In this document: positions 20,024 through 29,830 of the stretch, piece by piece | Layout: each line of letters starts with the position of its first letter | Position numbering within the stretch: the stretch's first letter is position 1 | Origin: Roseovarius salinarum | GTDB taxonomy: Bacteria; Pseudomonadota; Alphaproteobacteria; Rhodobacterales; Rhodobacteraceae | Assembly: GCF_002834145.1 (NCBI RefSeq) | Contig: NZ_PHNT01000001.1 | Location: 245,323 to 309,322 of the forward strand | Length of the DNA: 64,000 bases | Direction of reading: 5' to 3' | The notes under the pieces: generated by a model | The model's database searches: none | Told to the model about the DNA's origin: nothing | The model's input: the letters and a program-made list of their open reading frames with translations, nothing else | Made by a program: the position numbers and the translations under genes

Positions 20024-21673
20024 ATGTCCGAGACGACGCGCGAAGCCATGGAATACGATGTCGTGATCGTGGGGGCGGGCCCTGCAGGCCTGTCCGCCGC
20101 GATCCGTCTCAAGCAGCTGGATCCCAACCGCGAGGTCGTGGTGCTTGAAAAGGGGTCCGAGGTGGGCGCGCATATCCTGTCGGGCGCGGTGCTCGACCCG
20201 TCCGGCCTCGACGCGCTGATCCCCGACTGGAAGGAAAAGGGCGCGCCGCTCAACACCCCCGTCAAGGAGGACAATTTCTACGTCATGGGCGAGGCCGGAT
20301 CGATCCGCGTGCCCAACTGGCCGATGCCGCCCCTGATGAACAACCACGGCAACTACATCGTCTCGATGGGCAACGTGTGCCGCTGGATGGCCGAGCAGGC
20401 CGAGGAGCTTGGTGTCGAGGTCTTCCCCGGCATGGCGTGTTCCGAGATGGTCTATGACGAGCAGGGCGGCGTGAAGGGCGTGGTCGCCGGCGAATTCGGC
20501 CGCAACCCCGACGGCACCCCTGGGCCGTCGTACGAGCCCGGCATGGAGTTGCACGGGCGCTACGTCTTCCTCTGCGAGGGCGTGCGCGGCAGCCTGTCCA
20601 AGGAAGTGATCGCCAAGTACGGCCTGGACGCGGGCCGCGAGCCGCAGAAATACGGTCTTGGCATGAAAGAGATCTGGGAGGTCGACCCCGACAAGCACAA
20701 CGAGGGCGAGGTCACCCACACGATGGGCTGGCCGCTCGGGAGCAACGCGGGGGGCGGCAGCTTCATCTACCACCTTGAGAACAACCAGGTCTACGTGGGC
20801 TTCGTGGTGCACCTGAACTACACCAATCCCCACGTCTATCCCTACATGGAGTTCCAGCGGTTCAAGCACCATCCCAAGGTCGCCAAGCTGCTGGAGGGCG
20901 GCAAGCGCGTGGCCTACGGCGCCCGGGCGATTTCCGAGGGCGGCTACCAGTCGATGCCCAAGATGGTGGCGCCGGGGGTGGCGTTGCTGGGCTGCTCGGT
21001 CGGCATGGTCAACGTCCCGCGCATCAAGGGCAACCACAACGCCATGCTGTCGGGCAAGGCCGCGGCGGAGGCCGCGCACGAGGCGCTGGAGGCCGGGCGC
21101 GGCAGCGACGAGCTGACCGCCTATGAATCCGAGGTGCGCGAGGGCGCCATCGGCAAGGACCTGAAGAAGGTGCGCAACGTCAAGCCGCTTTGGTCCAAGA
21201 TGGGGCTGACCGCGTCGCTGACCCTGGGTGGCTTCGACATGTGGACCAACACGCTGGGCTTTTCGCTGCTGGGCACGCTCGGCCACGGCAAGAACGACGC
21301 CGAGGCGACCGAGCCGGCAGAGAAGCACAAGAAGATCGACTATCCCAAGCCCGACGGGAAGATCAGCTTCGACCGGTTGACGAACGTCTCCTACGCGATG
21401 ACCAACCACGAGGAAAACCAGCCCTGCCACCTGACGCTGAAGGACGAGTCGGTGCCGATCGCCGTCAACCTTCCGCGCTACGACGAACCGGCGCAGCGTT
21501 ATTGCCCGGCGGGCGTCTACGAGGTGGTGCGCGAGGAAGGCAAGGAGCCGCGCTTTGTCATCAACTTCCAGAACTGCGTGCACTGCAAGACCTGCGACAT
21601 CAAGGACCCCAGCGAGAACATCCACTGGGTGACGCCGCAGGGGGGCGACGGCCCCAATTACCCGAACATGTGA
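20024..21673 (+). CDS. Electron transfer flavoprotein-ubiquinone oxidoreductase
   Basis: Membrane-associated iron-sulfur flavoprotein that takes electrons from reduced ETF (etfAB at 7.1-8.8 kb) and reduces ubiquinone. The FAD dinucleotide motif [12 protein letters not shown] is at 15-26. The [4Fe-4S] ligands C494, C518, C521 and C524 lie in YCPAG and [13 protein letters not shown]. The length is 549 residues. Two ATGs are possible; 20024 ([12 protein letters not shown]) has AAAGGA eight bases before it and matches homologues, while 20015 would add three residues. It stands alone, with a secreted TPR protein gene following. Confidence 0.95.
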   Translation: MSETTREAMEYDVVIVGAGPAGLSAAIRLKQLDPNREVVVLEKGSEVGAHILSGAVLDPSGLDALIPDWKEKGAPLNTPVKEDNFYVMGEAGSIRVPNWPMPPLMNNHGNYIVSMGNVCRWMAEQAEELGVEVFPGMACSEMVYDEQGGVKGVVAGEFGRNPDGTPGPSYEPGMELHGRYVFLCEGVRGSLSKEVIAKYGLDAGREPQKYGLGMKEIWEVDPDKHNEGEVTHTMGWPLGSNAGGGSFIYHLENNQVYVGFVVHLNYTNPHVYPYMEFQRFKHHPKVAKLLEGGKRVAYGARAISEGGYQSMPKMVAPGVALLGCSVGMVNVPRIKGNHNAMLSGKAAAEAAHEALEAGRGSDELTAYESEVREGAIGKDLKKVRNVKPLWSKMGLTASLTLGGFDMWTNTLGFSLLGTLGHGKNDAEATEPAEKHKKIDYPKPDGKISFDRLTNVSYAMTNHEENQPCHLTLKDESVPIAVNLPRYDEPAQRYCPAGVYEVVREEGKEPRFVINFQNCVHCKTCDIKDPSENIHWVTPQGGDGPNYPNM

Positions 21674-21765
21674 TCGCGCCGCGGCGGCTGGTGGCCGGCA
21701 TTGATGACGCTGGCGCCACGCGCTACATCTGGGCGATCACCCCGAGACAGCCGGAGCACACAGGC

Positions 21766-23484
21766 GTGACCATACGAGCCCTTCTTCCCCTGAGCCTCGC
21801 GGCCCTTCTGCAGGCCCTTGCGCTTCCCGTGTTCGCCGATCCGGCGGTCGGGCCGTACCTTGCGGCGCGGCAAGCGAGGTATGCCAACGATTTCCAGGCG
21901 GCCGCGCAGTATTACACCCGCGCGCTGGCCTCCGACCCGGGCAACCCCGCCCTGCTGGAAAGCACGATCATCGCGCAGATGTCTCTGGGCGAGATGGAAA
22001 AGGCCCGGGCCGTCGCCGCGAAGATGGAGGCCGACGACCTGAAAAGCCAGGTGGCGCACATGGCGCTGATCGCCGGCGAGGTCGAGGCCGGAGAGTACGG
22101 CGCGCTGCTCGGGCGGATCGACGCCGGCCGCGGGATCGGGCCGCTTGGCGACGGGCTTATCGCCGGCTGGGCGCACCTTGGGCAGGGCGACATGTCAAAG
22201 GCGCTCGACGCGTTCGATGAGGTGTCGCGCGAACGCGGGCTCAACGCTTTCGCGCTTTATCACAAGGCGCTGGCGCTGGCCTCGGTGGGCGATTTCGAAG
22301 GTGCCGACAAGATATATTCCAATGCCGGCGACACGCAGATCCAGCGCACGCGGCGCGGCACGCTGGCGTGGATCGAGGTGCTCAGCCAGCTCGATCGCAA
22401 CGAGGATGCGCTCGCGCTGATCTCGGATGTCTTCGGGGCCGATCCCGGTCCGCGCGTGACGCGTATGCGCGCGCGCCTCGAAGACGGCGAACGCCTTTCG
22501 TTCACCAGGATCCGCGGCGCGCGCGAAGGAATTGCCGAGGTTTTCTATTCGCTCGGCCAGGCACTGCGGTCGGATGCGGGCGAGGATTATGCGTTGCTGT
22601 ATGCCCGCGTGGCCGAGTATCTCGATCCCGGCCACGTCGATGCCGTGCTGCTTTCGGCGGAACTTCTGGAAGCGCTGGAGCGTTACGAACTGGCCACCGA
22701 GTCCTACGCGCGTGTCCCGCGCGACCACCCGGCGTTTCACGTCGCGGAGATGGGCCGGGCCGAGGCGCTGCGCAGCGCGGGCAAGGACGATGCGGCGATC
22801 GAGGTGCTGGCCCAGCTCACCGAGACACACCCGCGCATGGCCAGCGTGCACGTCACGCTGGGCGACCACCTGCGCCAGCAGCAGCAGTTCGAACGTGCAG
22901 CGCGCGCCTATGACGCGGCACTTGAGATCTACGAGAACCGCGATACGGACCAGTGGTTCGTCCACTACGCGCGCGGCATCTGCCACGAGCGGCTGGACAA
23001 CTGGGAAAAGGCCGAGGCCGATTTCCGCCGGGCGCTGGAACTCAACCCCGACCAGCCGCAGGTGCTCAACTATCTCGGGTATTCGCTTGTGGAAAAGCGT
23101 GAGACCCTTGACGAGGCACTGTCCATGATCGAGCGGGCCGTCGAGGCGGAGCCCGACAGCGGCTACATCGTGGATTCCCTGGGCTGGGCGCTTTACCGGC
23201 TCGGCCGGTACGACGAGGCGGTCGAGCACATGGAGCGCGCCGTCGAACTCATGCCGATGGACCCGGTCGTCAACGACCACCTGGGCGATGTCCTGTGGGC
23301 CGTCGGCCGCAAGACCGAGGCGCGGTTCCAGTGGCGCCGTGCCCTGTCCTTCGTGGACAAGGAGAACCCGTCGCCGGACGTCGAGCTTGAGCGAATTCGC
23401 CGGAAACTCGAGGTCGGTCTGGACCGGGTGCTTGCCGAGGAAGGGTCGCCCCCGCTTACAGTGGCCGGTGAAAATGGCGGTTGA
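21766..23484 (+). CDS. Secreted tetratricopeptide-repeat protein, 572 aa
   Basis: Starts with GTG (VTIRALLPLS) and a cleavable signal peptide of about 24 residues ending around LPVFA-DP. The rest is a chain of tetratricopeptide repeats from residue 35 to about 540, several clear in the C-terminal part (DTDQWFVHYARGICHERLDNW, LNYLGYSLVEKRETLDEAL, VDSLGWALYRLGRYDEAVEH). TPR arrays bind other proteins; periplasmic ones often act in envelope assembly. The gene overlaps ispE by 11 bases. The function is unknown, although this TPR-then-ispE order is one I have seen in Rhodobacteraceae. Confidence 0.85.
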   Translation: MTIRALLPLSLAALLQALALPVFADPAVGPYLAARQARYANDFQAAAQYYTRALASDPGNPALLESTIIAQMSLGEMEKARAVAAKMEADDLKSQVAHMALIAGEVEAGEYGALLGRIDAGRGIGPLGDGLIAGWAHLGQGDMSKALDAFDEVSRERGLNAFALYHKALALASVGDFEGADKIYSNAGDTQIQRTRRGTLAWIEVLSQLDRNEDALALISDVFGADPGPRVTRMRARLEDGERLSFTRIRGAREGIAEVFYSLGQALRSDAGEDYALLYARVAEYLDPGHVDAVLLSAELLEALERYELATESYARVPRDHPAFHVAEMGRAEALRSAGKDDAAIEVLAQLTETHPRMASVHVTLGDHLRQQQQFERAARAYDAALEIYENRDTDQWFVHYARGICHERLDNWEKAEADFRRALELNPDQPQVLNYLGYSLVEKRETLDEALSMIERAVEAEPDSGYIVDSLGWALYRLGRYDEAVEHMERAVELMPMDPVVNDHLGDVLWAVGRKTEARFQWRRALSFVDKENPSPDVELERIRRKLEVGLDRVLAEEGSPPLTVAGENGG

Positions 23485-24319
23485 GCTCTTCGTTCCCGCC
23501 AAGGTCAACCTGACGCTTCACGTGACGGGGCGCCGGGAAGACGGGTATCACGAACTCGACTCGCTCGTGGTTTTTGCCGATATCGGCGACCGCGTGCGGA
23601 TCTCGCCGGCCGACGAGACGACCCTCTCGCTGACCGGGCCGATGGCCGAGGGGGTGCCGACGGGGCGCGACAATCTCGTCTGGCGCGCGGCAGAGCTGTT
23701 CGGTGCAACGGCCACGATGGAGCTGGAAAAGAACCTGCCGCCGGCCGCCGGGATCGGCGGGGGATCCGGCGATGCCGCGGCCACGTTGCGGGCGTTGTCG
23801 GAGCTGACCGGCAAACCCGTCCCCGCGCCCGAAGCGCTGCTCGAACTCGGCGCCGACGTGCCGGTGTGCATGACACGCGGGCCTGCGCGGATGCGGGGTG
23901 TCGGTGAACGCGTCGATCTTCTGCCGGACCTGCCGGAAATCCATGCCGTTCTCGTCAATCCCGATCTGCCGGTTCTGACGCGCCAGGTCTTCGCGGGGCT
24001 GACCCGGTCGGACAATCCGCCGATGCCCGATGCGTTGCCGGAGTTGCCGGACTCCGCCGCGCTGGTGGCCTGGCTTTCGGAAATGCGCAACGACCTGGAG
24101 GCGCCGGCACTGGAGGTCGCGCCGGTCATCGGCCAGGTCTTTGCCACGCTAAGGGCCACACCGGGCTGCCTGCTGGCGCGCATGTCGGGCTCGGGCGCCA
24201 CCTGTTTCGGCATTTACAACGATGCCGAGACAGCCGCCTCGGCGCAGGGTCGGCTGACCGAACAGAACCCCGGGTGGTGGGTTCACGCCGTGCGACTCAA
24301 CCCCGCCACGCCGGGCTGA
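23474..24319 (+). CDS. ispE: 4-diphosphocytidyl-2-C-methyl-D-erythritol kinase
   Basis: GHMP kinase of the non-mevalonate isoprenoid pathway, phosphorylating 4-diphosphocytidyl-methylerythritol. K10 (VPAKVNLTLHV), the ATP loop PPAAGIGGGSGDAAA at 89-103, D128 and the C-terminal ARMSGSGATCFG are present. The 281 residues match the family. The ATG at 23474 lies inside the preceding TPR gene, an 11-base overlap. ispH, a later enzyme of the same pathway, lies at 51.6-52.6 kb. Confidence 0.95.
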   Translation: MAVELFVPAKVNLTLHVTGRREDGYHELDSLVVFADIGDRVRISPADETTLSLTGPMAEGVPTGRDNLVWRAAELFGATATMELEKNLPPAAGIGGGSGDAAATLRALSELTGKPVPAPEALLELGADVPVCMTRGPARMRGVGERVDLLPDLPEIHAVLVNPDLPVLTRQVFAGLTRSDNPPMPDALPELPDSAALVAWLSEMRNDLEAPALEVAPVIGQVFATLRATPGCLLARMSGSGATCFGIYNDAETAASAQGRLTEQNPGWWVHAVRLNPATPG

Positions 24320-24338
24320 ACCCGGCGGAGACGCCTTT

Positions 24339-25892
24339 TCAGAAAACGGCCTCGGGCAACCAGGTCGCCAGTTCCGGCACCGCCCATATGACCGTGATCC
24401 CGATGATCTGCAGCAGGATGAAGGGCGCCACGCCGGCATAGATCTGGCCGGTGGTGATCTCGGGCGGGGCCGCACCGCGCAGGTAGAACAGCGAAAACCC
24501 GAAAGGCGGTGTCAGGAACGACGTTTGCAGGTTGATCGCGATCAGGATCGCCAGCCAGATCGGATCGTGCCCCATCAGGATCAGCACCGGCGCCACGAGC
24601 GGCAGCAGGATCACGGTGATCTCGACGAAATCGAGGAAGAACCCGAGCACGAAGATCAGCGCCATCGCGAAGATCAGCGCACCGGTCGGCCCGCCCGGCA
24701 TCGTCTCAAGGATGGTGGCGACCCTCTCCTCGCCGCCCAGCCCGACGAAGACAAGGCTGAAGACGCTTGCCATCAGGATCGTGCCGAAGATCATCGCGGT
24801 TACGGTCATCGTGGTGGTCAGCGCCCCGACAAGCAGGTCGCGCCGGTAGAGCTGGCGCAACGACGCCGCCAGCGCGATGATCCCGCCGAGCGCGAGCGCG
24901 GCGTAGACCGCCCCGAGCGCCCAGTCGGCGGCCCCCGCATCGCTGCGCTGAAGCCGGACCGGGGCGAGCCCCGCCGCCACGGCCAGCGTCAGGAAGGCGG
25001 CCGCGCCAGCGAGGATCAGGCGGTGGTCAACGCCCTGCCGGGCGCCGGCCATCAGGATCGCGCCCACCGCGCCCACCGAGGCCGCCTCGGTCGGTGTCGC
25101 CACGCCGCCCAGGATGGCGCCCAGCACGGCGACGATCAGCACGACCGGCGGGACGACCGCGCCCGTCACCGTCGCCAGCCCGGGCCGCCCCCCGGGCGTG
25201 GGCGCGGGCGGCATGTCTTGCGGCCGGATCGCCCCCCGCAGCAGGATGTAGAGGATGTAGATCGTCACCAGCGACAGCCCCGGCACCAGCGCGCCGGCGA
25301 AGATCTGGCCCACGGAAATCGTCTCGACGCTGAACTTGCCCTGCTCGTACTGGGCCTGCTGGTAGGCCGAGGACATCACGTCGGACAGGATGATCAGCAG
25401 CGTCGAGGGCGGGATGATCTGCCCCAGCGTGCCCGCGGTGCAGACGAGGCCGGAGGCCAGCCGCGGATCGTAGCCCGTGCGCAACATGGTGGGCAATGCG
25501 ATCAGCCCCATGGCGATCACGGTGGCGCCCACGATGCCGGTGGAGGCGGCGAGCAGCGCGCCGACGACAACGACGGAGATGCCAAGCCCGCCGCGGAGCT
25601 GGCCGAAAAGGCGGCCCATGGTATCGAGCAGGTCCTCGGCGATGCGCGAGCGTTCGAGGATCACGCCCATCGTCACGAAAAGCGGGATGGCGATCAGGAC
25701 GTCGTTGGTCATCACGCCGAAGACGCGCTGGCCCAGCGCGCCCAGCAGGTTCAGCTTCATCGCACCGGCCGCCCAGCCGGCATAGGCGAAGATGATCGCG
25801 GTGCCCGCGATCGCGAAGGAGACGGGAAAGCCGATCAGGATCGCCCCCATCAGGGCCGCGACCATCAGAAGGTCGATGTATTCGAGGATCAC
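24339..25892 (-). CDS. dctM: TRAP transporter large permease (DctM/TakM type)
   Basis: Main transmembrane subunit of a tripartite ATP-independent periplasmic transporter that takes up organic acids with sodium. It has about twelve or more hydrophobic helices and 517 residues, some 90 more than the usual 425. The extra length is an insertion between the two repeats, around residues 270-360 (PPAPTPGGRPGLA to about LRQLYRRD). Long large subunits of this kind are known in the TakM-like subgroup. The GTG start overlaps the dctQ stop (GTGA). Third gene of dctP-dctQ-dctM. Confidence 0.92.
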   Translation of the reverse strand: MILEYIDLLMVAALMGAILIGFPVSFAIAGTAIIFAYAGWAAGAMKLNLLGALGQRVFGVMTNDVLIAIPLFVTMGVILERSRIAEDLLDTMGRLFGQLRGGLGISVVVVGALLAASTGIVGATVIAMGLIALPTMLRTGYDPRLASGLVCTAGTLGQIIPPSTLLIILSDVMSSAYQQAQYEQGKFSVETISVGQIFAGALVPGLSLVTIYILYILLRGAIRPQDMPPAPTPGGRPGLATVTGAVVPPVVLIVAVLGAILGGVATPTEAASVGAVGAILMAGARQGVDHRLILAGAAAFLTLAVAAGLAPVRLQRSDAGAADWALGAVYAALALGGIIALAASLRQLYRRDLLVGALTTTMTVTAMIFGTILMASVFSLVFVGLGGEERVATILETMPGGPTGALIFAMALIFVLGFFLDFVEITVILLPLVAPVLILMGHDPIWLAILIAINLQTSFLTPPFGFSLFYLRGAAPPEITTGQIYAGVAPFILLQIIGITVIWAVPELATWLPEAVF

Positions 25893-26395
25893 CGTGCGCC
25901 CCCGTTTCCGAGGGTCAGGATGTTGCGCAGCAGGCAGGCGACCGACTGGACGATCAGCAGCACACAGAAGGCGGGGATCAGCGATTTCAGCAGGAACACC
26001 GCCGGGATGCCGCCGACGGAGATCGGCCCCTCGAGGATGGCCCAGGCGTTGCGAACGGACGGCCAGGACCAGTAGAGCAGCGCCAGCATCGACGGGATCA
26101 GCAGGACGAGATGGCCGAACAGGTCGATCCGCGCCTTGCCGGCCGCGCCCGCCTTGGCCTGAAAGATGTCCACGCGCACGTGGTCGTCCACCATAAGGGT
26201 ATACCCCGCCCCCAGCATGAACAGCGTGGCGTGCATGTAGAGCACGCTTTCGTTGAGGGCGATCCAGCTCATCCCGTAGACGTAGCGCAGCAGGACGACG
26301 GCGAACTGCACGAGCACCATGATCAGTGCCAGCCACCGGATCACACGCCCGGTGTGGCGGTTGATGGCATCCAGTCGGTCGGCGATGCGTTCCAT
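25889..26395 (-). CDS. dctQ: TRAP transporter small permease (DctQ type)
   Basis: Four hydrophobic helices in 168 residues, with the conserved ALNESVLYMHATLF segment around 46-59 of the small TRAP subunit. The ATG lies 65 bases after the stop of dctP, and its own stop overlaps the dctM start. It stabilises the large permease and connects it to the substrate-binding protein. Confidence 0.92.
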   Translation of the reverse strand: MERIADRLDAINRHTGRVIRWLALIMVLVQFAVVLLRYVYGMSWIALNESVLYMHATLFMLGAGYTLMVDDHVRVDIFQAKAGAAGKARIDLFGHLVLLIPSMLALLYWSWPSVRNAWAILEGPISVGGIPAVFLLKSLIPAFCVLLIVQSVACLLRNILTLGNGGAR

Positions 26396-26460
26396 GCGCT
26401 GTTCCCCCGTTGCCCGCGTCGTATCGGCCCGGCACGCCGCGCACGCCGGGCCAAGGGTCT

Positions 26461-27546
26461 TCAGAAGCCCAGGACCTTTGCCCGGGCGTTCATCTGGCCG
26501 TTGTCGGCGTGCACCATGTAGCGGCCCACCGAATCGCGGTAGGCGACGAAGCTTTCCGCGATACGGCGCACCAGCTCGTCGTCATCCTCGCGCAGGCTGC
26601 CGATCACGGTCTCCGCGGCCTTGCCGAGTTCGGTCACGACCTCGTCGGGCAGCTTGCGGGGCGTGACGCCCTCGTTCTCGACCAGTTCGACCAGCGCGCG
26701 GGCGTGCTTGGTCTCGTATTCGGTCCAGACATCGTTGTAGAGGCTCGAACATGCCGTCTTGACCACTTGCTTGAGATCGTCGGGCAGCGCCTCGTAGGCT
26801 TCCAGGTTCACGCCGCACTCCTCGGCCGAGGACGGTTCGCCCACGCCCGGCCAATAGTAGTTCTTGGCGATCTGGTGGTAGCCCAGCGCGGAGTCCGTCC
26901 AGGGCCCGATGAATTCGCCCGCGTCCAGCGCGCCGGATTGCAGGGCCTGGAACATCGCGGCGCCCGACATCGCCTGCACCGCCATGCCCAGTTCGCTGCA
27001 CATCTCGGATGCCAGCCCGGTGGAGCGGTACTTCATGCCCTTGAGGTCGTCTACCGAGGTGATCTCGTCGCGGAACCAGCCGAACCACTGCGGCCCCGAG
27101 TTGCCGCACAGGAAGGGTTTCACGCCGAAGCGGCCGTACATCTCGTCATAAAGCTCCTGGCCGCCGCCGTGGACCATCCACCCCACCTGTTCCTCGGCGC
27201 GCAGACCGAAGGGCTGCGAGCCGAACAGCAGGATGCCCTTGGATTTCGAGCCCCAGTAGGCGGGGACGGCGTGATACAGGTCCGCCGTGCCCTCGGAGAC
27301 GGCGTCGAACACGCCCGAGCCCGGAACGATCTCGCCGGCGGCATGGAGCTTCACCTCGAGCCGCCCGCCCGAAAGCGTGCTGATCCGGTCGGCGAGGGTC
27401 TGCGCCGCCACGCCCGGCCCGGGCAGGTTGCGCGGCCAGGCGGTGACCATCGTCCATTGGCGCTTGTCCTGCGCCACGGCGGGCGTCGCCAGGGCGGTGG
27501 CCGCCGTGCCGACGGCACCGGCCTTCATGAAGTCGCGTCTTTTCAT
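26461..27546 (-). CDS. dctP: TRAP transporter substrate-binding protein (DctP/TakP type)
   Basis: Periplasmic ligand-binding component. The N-terminus MKRRDFMKAGAVGTAATALA has a twin-arginine motif (RRDFMK), so it is exported folded by the Tat system, ending in PAVA-QDKRQW. The pattern WTMVTAWPRNLPGPGVAA, GSKSKGILLFGSQPFG and the CGNSGPQWFGWF segment resemble TakP, which binds 2-oxo acids such as pyruvate. The arginine that normally binds the ligand carboxylate is probably in YRSTGLASEM. GGAGGAGG lies before the start. The ligand is unknown; histidine-derived acids are possible because of the hut cluster next door. Confidence 0.92.
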   Translation of the reverse strand: MKRRDFMKAGAVGTAATALATPAVAQDKRQWTMVTAWPRNLPGPGVAAQTLADRISTLSGGRLEVKLHAAGEIVPGSGVFDAVSEGTADLYHAVPAYWGSKSKGILLFGSQPFGLRAEEQVGWMVHGGGQELYDEMYGRFGVKPFLCGNSGPQWFGWFRDEITSVDDLKGMKYRSTGLASEMCSELGMAVQAMSGAAMFQALQSGALDAGEFIGPWTDSALGYHQIAKNYYWPGVGEPSSAEECGVNLEAYEALPDDLKQVVKTACSSLYNDVWTEYETKHARALVELVENEGVTPRKLPDEVVTELGKAAETVIGSLREDDDELVRRIAESFVAYRDSVGRYMVHADNGQMNARAKVLGF

Positions 27547-27567
27547 TGCTTCGTCCTCCTCCTTCGA

Positions 27568-27580
27568 TGACAGATTGTCA
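27568..27580. promoter_or_regulatory. Inverted repeat upstream of dctP, candidate operator
   Basis: TGACA-GAT-TGTCA is a perfect 5+3+5 palindrome, 22 bases before the dctP ATG. Its shape fits FadR-type (GntR-family) operators that commonly control TRAP genes. The owner is not identified in this window; HutC is the only GntR-family member here, and its own operator looks different. Confidence 0.4.
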
Positions 27581-27597
27581 GAAAACCACGCCCGGTT

Positions 27598-28032
27598 CTA
27601 TTTCCGGTGATGGTCCGTATCCGCCCCGAGCATCTGTCGCGTCTCGGGGCAGGGGGTTCCTTGGTAGAAGGCGTCGATCAGGGCGCCGAAGACCTCCCGT
27701 GGCCCGCCGGCCTCCAGAAAGAGCGTCGCGCAGGAGCGCAGCTTCAGCGAATCCACCGGTCCCAGGATGTCCTCGGGCGGCGTGCCCGCGTGCGCAAGCA
27801 TCGCCCGGGAAATCTCGGTCAGGCGCGGCCCCAGCACGGGATGATCGAGATAGGCGCGCGCCTCCTCGATGTCCTTGAGGCCGTAATGCTGTGCCGTGGC
27901 CGACCGGCCCAGGCCCCGGAGCTGGGGGAAGACGTACCACATCCAGTGGCTCGTCTTCCGTCCCGCCCGGATCTCCTCCAAGGGGCGCGGCCAGACGCCA
28001 TCCTGTGCTTGTTTGAACCGATCGAGGCTCAT
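27598..28032 (-). CDS. DUF1810 domain-containing protein, 144 aa
   Basis: A short protein starting MSLDRFKQAQDGVWPRPLEEIRAG, with SHWMWYVFPQLRGLG and DIEEARAYLDHPVLGPRL, the pattern of the DUF1810 (calpastatin-like) family. It is soluble with no signal peptide. The function is unknown. It lies between hutU (115-base gap) and the TRAP genes (51-base gap), on the same strand, so it may be co-transcribed with either. Confidence 0.85.
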   Translation of the reverse strand: MSLDRFKQAQDGVWPRPLEEIRAGRKTSHWMWYVFPQLRGLGRSATAQHYGLKDIEEARAYLDHPVLGPRLTEISRAMLAHAGTPPEDILGPVDSLKLRSCATLFLEAGGPREVFGALIDAFYQGTPCPETRQMLGADTDHHRK

Positions 28033-28147
28033 GCTCCCTCCGTCGGGTGGGGGCCGCCCGGCCAGCCCACGGGTGCCGGGATGCCCCCCGGCCCACGCCA
28101 GCCCGCAGGGTGCGCACCCATGGCGCAGCCGGTCTTTCCTGCCGCCC

Positions 28148-29815
28148 TCATTTCAGAATCCCCGGCAGGTTCAGACCGTGCTCGCGCGCGCAATCGAGCG
28201 CGATGTCGTAGCCCGCGTCGGCGTGGCGCATCACGCCGGTGGCCGGGTCGTTCCACAACACGTTGGCGATGCGCCGGTCCGCGTCCTCGGTCCCGTCGCA
28301 GCAGATCACCATTCCCGAGTGCTGGGAAAAGCCCATGCCCACGCCGCCGCCGTGATGCAGGCTGACCCATGTCGCCCCGCTGGCGCAATTCAGCAGCGCG
28401 TTCAGGAGCGGCCAGTCGCTGACGGCGTCCGAGCCGTCGAGCATGCCCTCGGTTTCGCGGTTGGGCGAGGCGACGGAACCCGAATCGAGGTGGTCGCGCC
28501 CGATCACCACCGGCGCCTTGAGCTCGCCGTTGCGGACCATCTCGTTGAAGGCCAGTCCCAGCCTGTGCCGCTGGCCCAGCCCGACCCAGCAAATGCGCGC
28601 GGGCAAGCCCTGGAAGCTGATACGATCGCGGGCCATGTCCAGCCAGGTGTGAAGGTGCGGGTCGTCGATCAGCTCCTTCACCTTGGCGTCGGTGCGGTAG
28701 ATGTCCTCGGGGTCGCCCGACAGGGCGCACCACCGGAACGGCCCCACCCCGCGGCAGAACAGCGGCCGGATGTAGGCGGGCACGAAACCGGGAAAGGCAA
28801 AGGCGTTTTCCAGCCCCTCCTCCAGCGCCACCTGCCGGATGTTGTTTCCGTAATCGAGCGTCGGCACGCCGGCGTTCCAGAAATCCACCATCGCCTGCAC
28901 GTGCGTCTTCATGCTGGCACGCGCCGCGGCCTCCACCGCCTTGGGTTCGGTTTCCTGCCGCGCGCGCCATTCGGCCACGCTCCAGCCCCGCGGAAGGTAC
29001 CCGTGCACGGGGTCGTGCGCGCTTGTCTGGTCGGTGACGATGTCGGGGTGGACACCGCGCCTGGCCAGCTCGGGGAAGACATCCGCGGCGTTGCCGATCA
29101 GCGCCACCGACTTCGCCTCGCCCGCCTTCGTCCACCGTCCGATCATCTCCAGGGCGGTGTCGAGGTCATGCGCGATCTCGTCGACGTAGCCCGTGCGCTT
29201 GCGGAACTCGGCGCGGGCCTCGTCGCATTCCACCGCCAGGCAGCAGGCCCCGGCGAAGACGGCGGCCAGCGGCTGCGCGCCGCCCATGCCGCCAAGCCCC
29301 GCGGTCAGGATCCAGCGGCCCGAAAGGCTGCCGTCGTAGTGCTGGCGCCCGGCTTCGGCGAAGGTCTCGAAGGTGCCCTGCACGATGCCCTGGCTGCCGA
29401 TGTAGATCCAGCTTCCGGCCGTCATCTGGCCGTACATCATCAGCCCCTTGCGATCGAGTTCGCTGAAATGGTCCCAGGTGGCCCAGTGCGGCACGAGGTT
29501 CGAGTTGGCGATCAGCACGCGCGGCGCATCGCTGTGCGTGCGGAACACGCCCACCGGCTTGCCCGACTGCACCAGAAGCGTCTGGTCGTCTTCCAGCCCC
29601 TTGAGGGTGTCCACGATCCGGTCGAAATCCTCCCAGGTGCGCGCCGCGCGTCCGATCCCGCCGTAGACCACCAGCTCGTGCGGGTTCTCGGCCACGTCGG
29701 GGTGCAGGTTGTTCATCATCATGCGCATCGGCGCCTCGGTCAGCCAGCTTCTCGTGCTGATCTCGGAACCGGTGTCGGGATAGATGTCGCGGATGTTGTG
29801 GCGGGGGTCGGTCAT
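28148..29815 (-). CDS. hutU: Urocanate hydratase
   Basis: Adds water to urocanate, producing imidazolone propionate, using tightly bound NAD+ as an electrophile. The 555-residue sequence has the NAD-binding GLGGMGGAQ segment, the conserved YxGRGV-equivalent region ([10 protein letters not shown]) with the active cysteine, and [15 protein letters not shown]. Two start codons adjoin (GTG 29818 and ATG 29815); I chose the ATG because GAGGAG lies seven bases before it. It follows the acyl-CoA dehydrogenase gene by 15 bases. Last hut gene on this strand. Confidence 0.96.
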   Translation of the reverse strand: MTDPRHNIRDIYPDTGSEISTRSWLTEAPMRMMMNNLHPDVAENPHELVVYGGIGRAARTWEDFDRIVDTLKGLEDDQTLLVQSGKPVGVFRTHSDAPRVLIANSNLVPHWATWDHFSELDRKGLMMYGQMTAGSWIYIGSQGIVQGTFETFAEAGRQHYDGSLSGRWILTAGLGGMGGAQPLAAVFAGACCLAVECDEARAEFRKRTGYVDEIAHDLDTALEMIGRWTKAGEAKSVALIGNAADVFPELARRGVHPDIVTDQTSAHDPVHGYLPRGWSVAEWRARQETEPKAVEAAARASMKTHVQAMVDFWNAGVPTLDYGNNIRQVALEEGLENAFAFPGFVPAYIRPLFCRGVGPFRWCALSGDPEDIYRTDAKVKELIDDPHLHTWLDMARDRISFQGLPARICWVGLGQRHRLGLAFNEMVRNGELKAPVVIGRDHLDSGSVASPNRETEGMLDGSDAVSDWPLLNALLNCASGATWVSLHHGGGVGMGFSQHSGMVICCDGTEDADRRIANVLWNDPATGVMRHADAGYDIALDCAREHGLNLPGILK

Positions 29816-29830
29816 CACGGGTCTCCTCGG

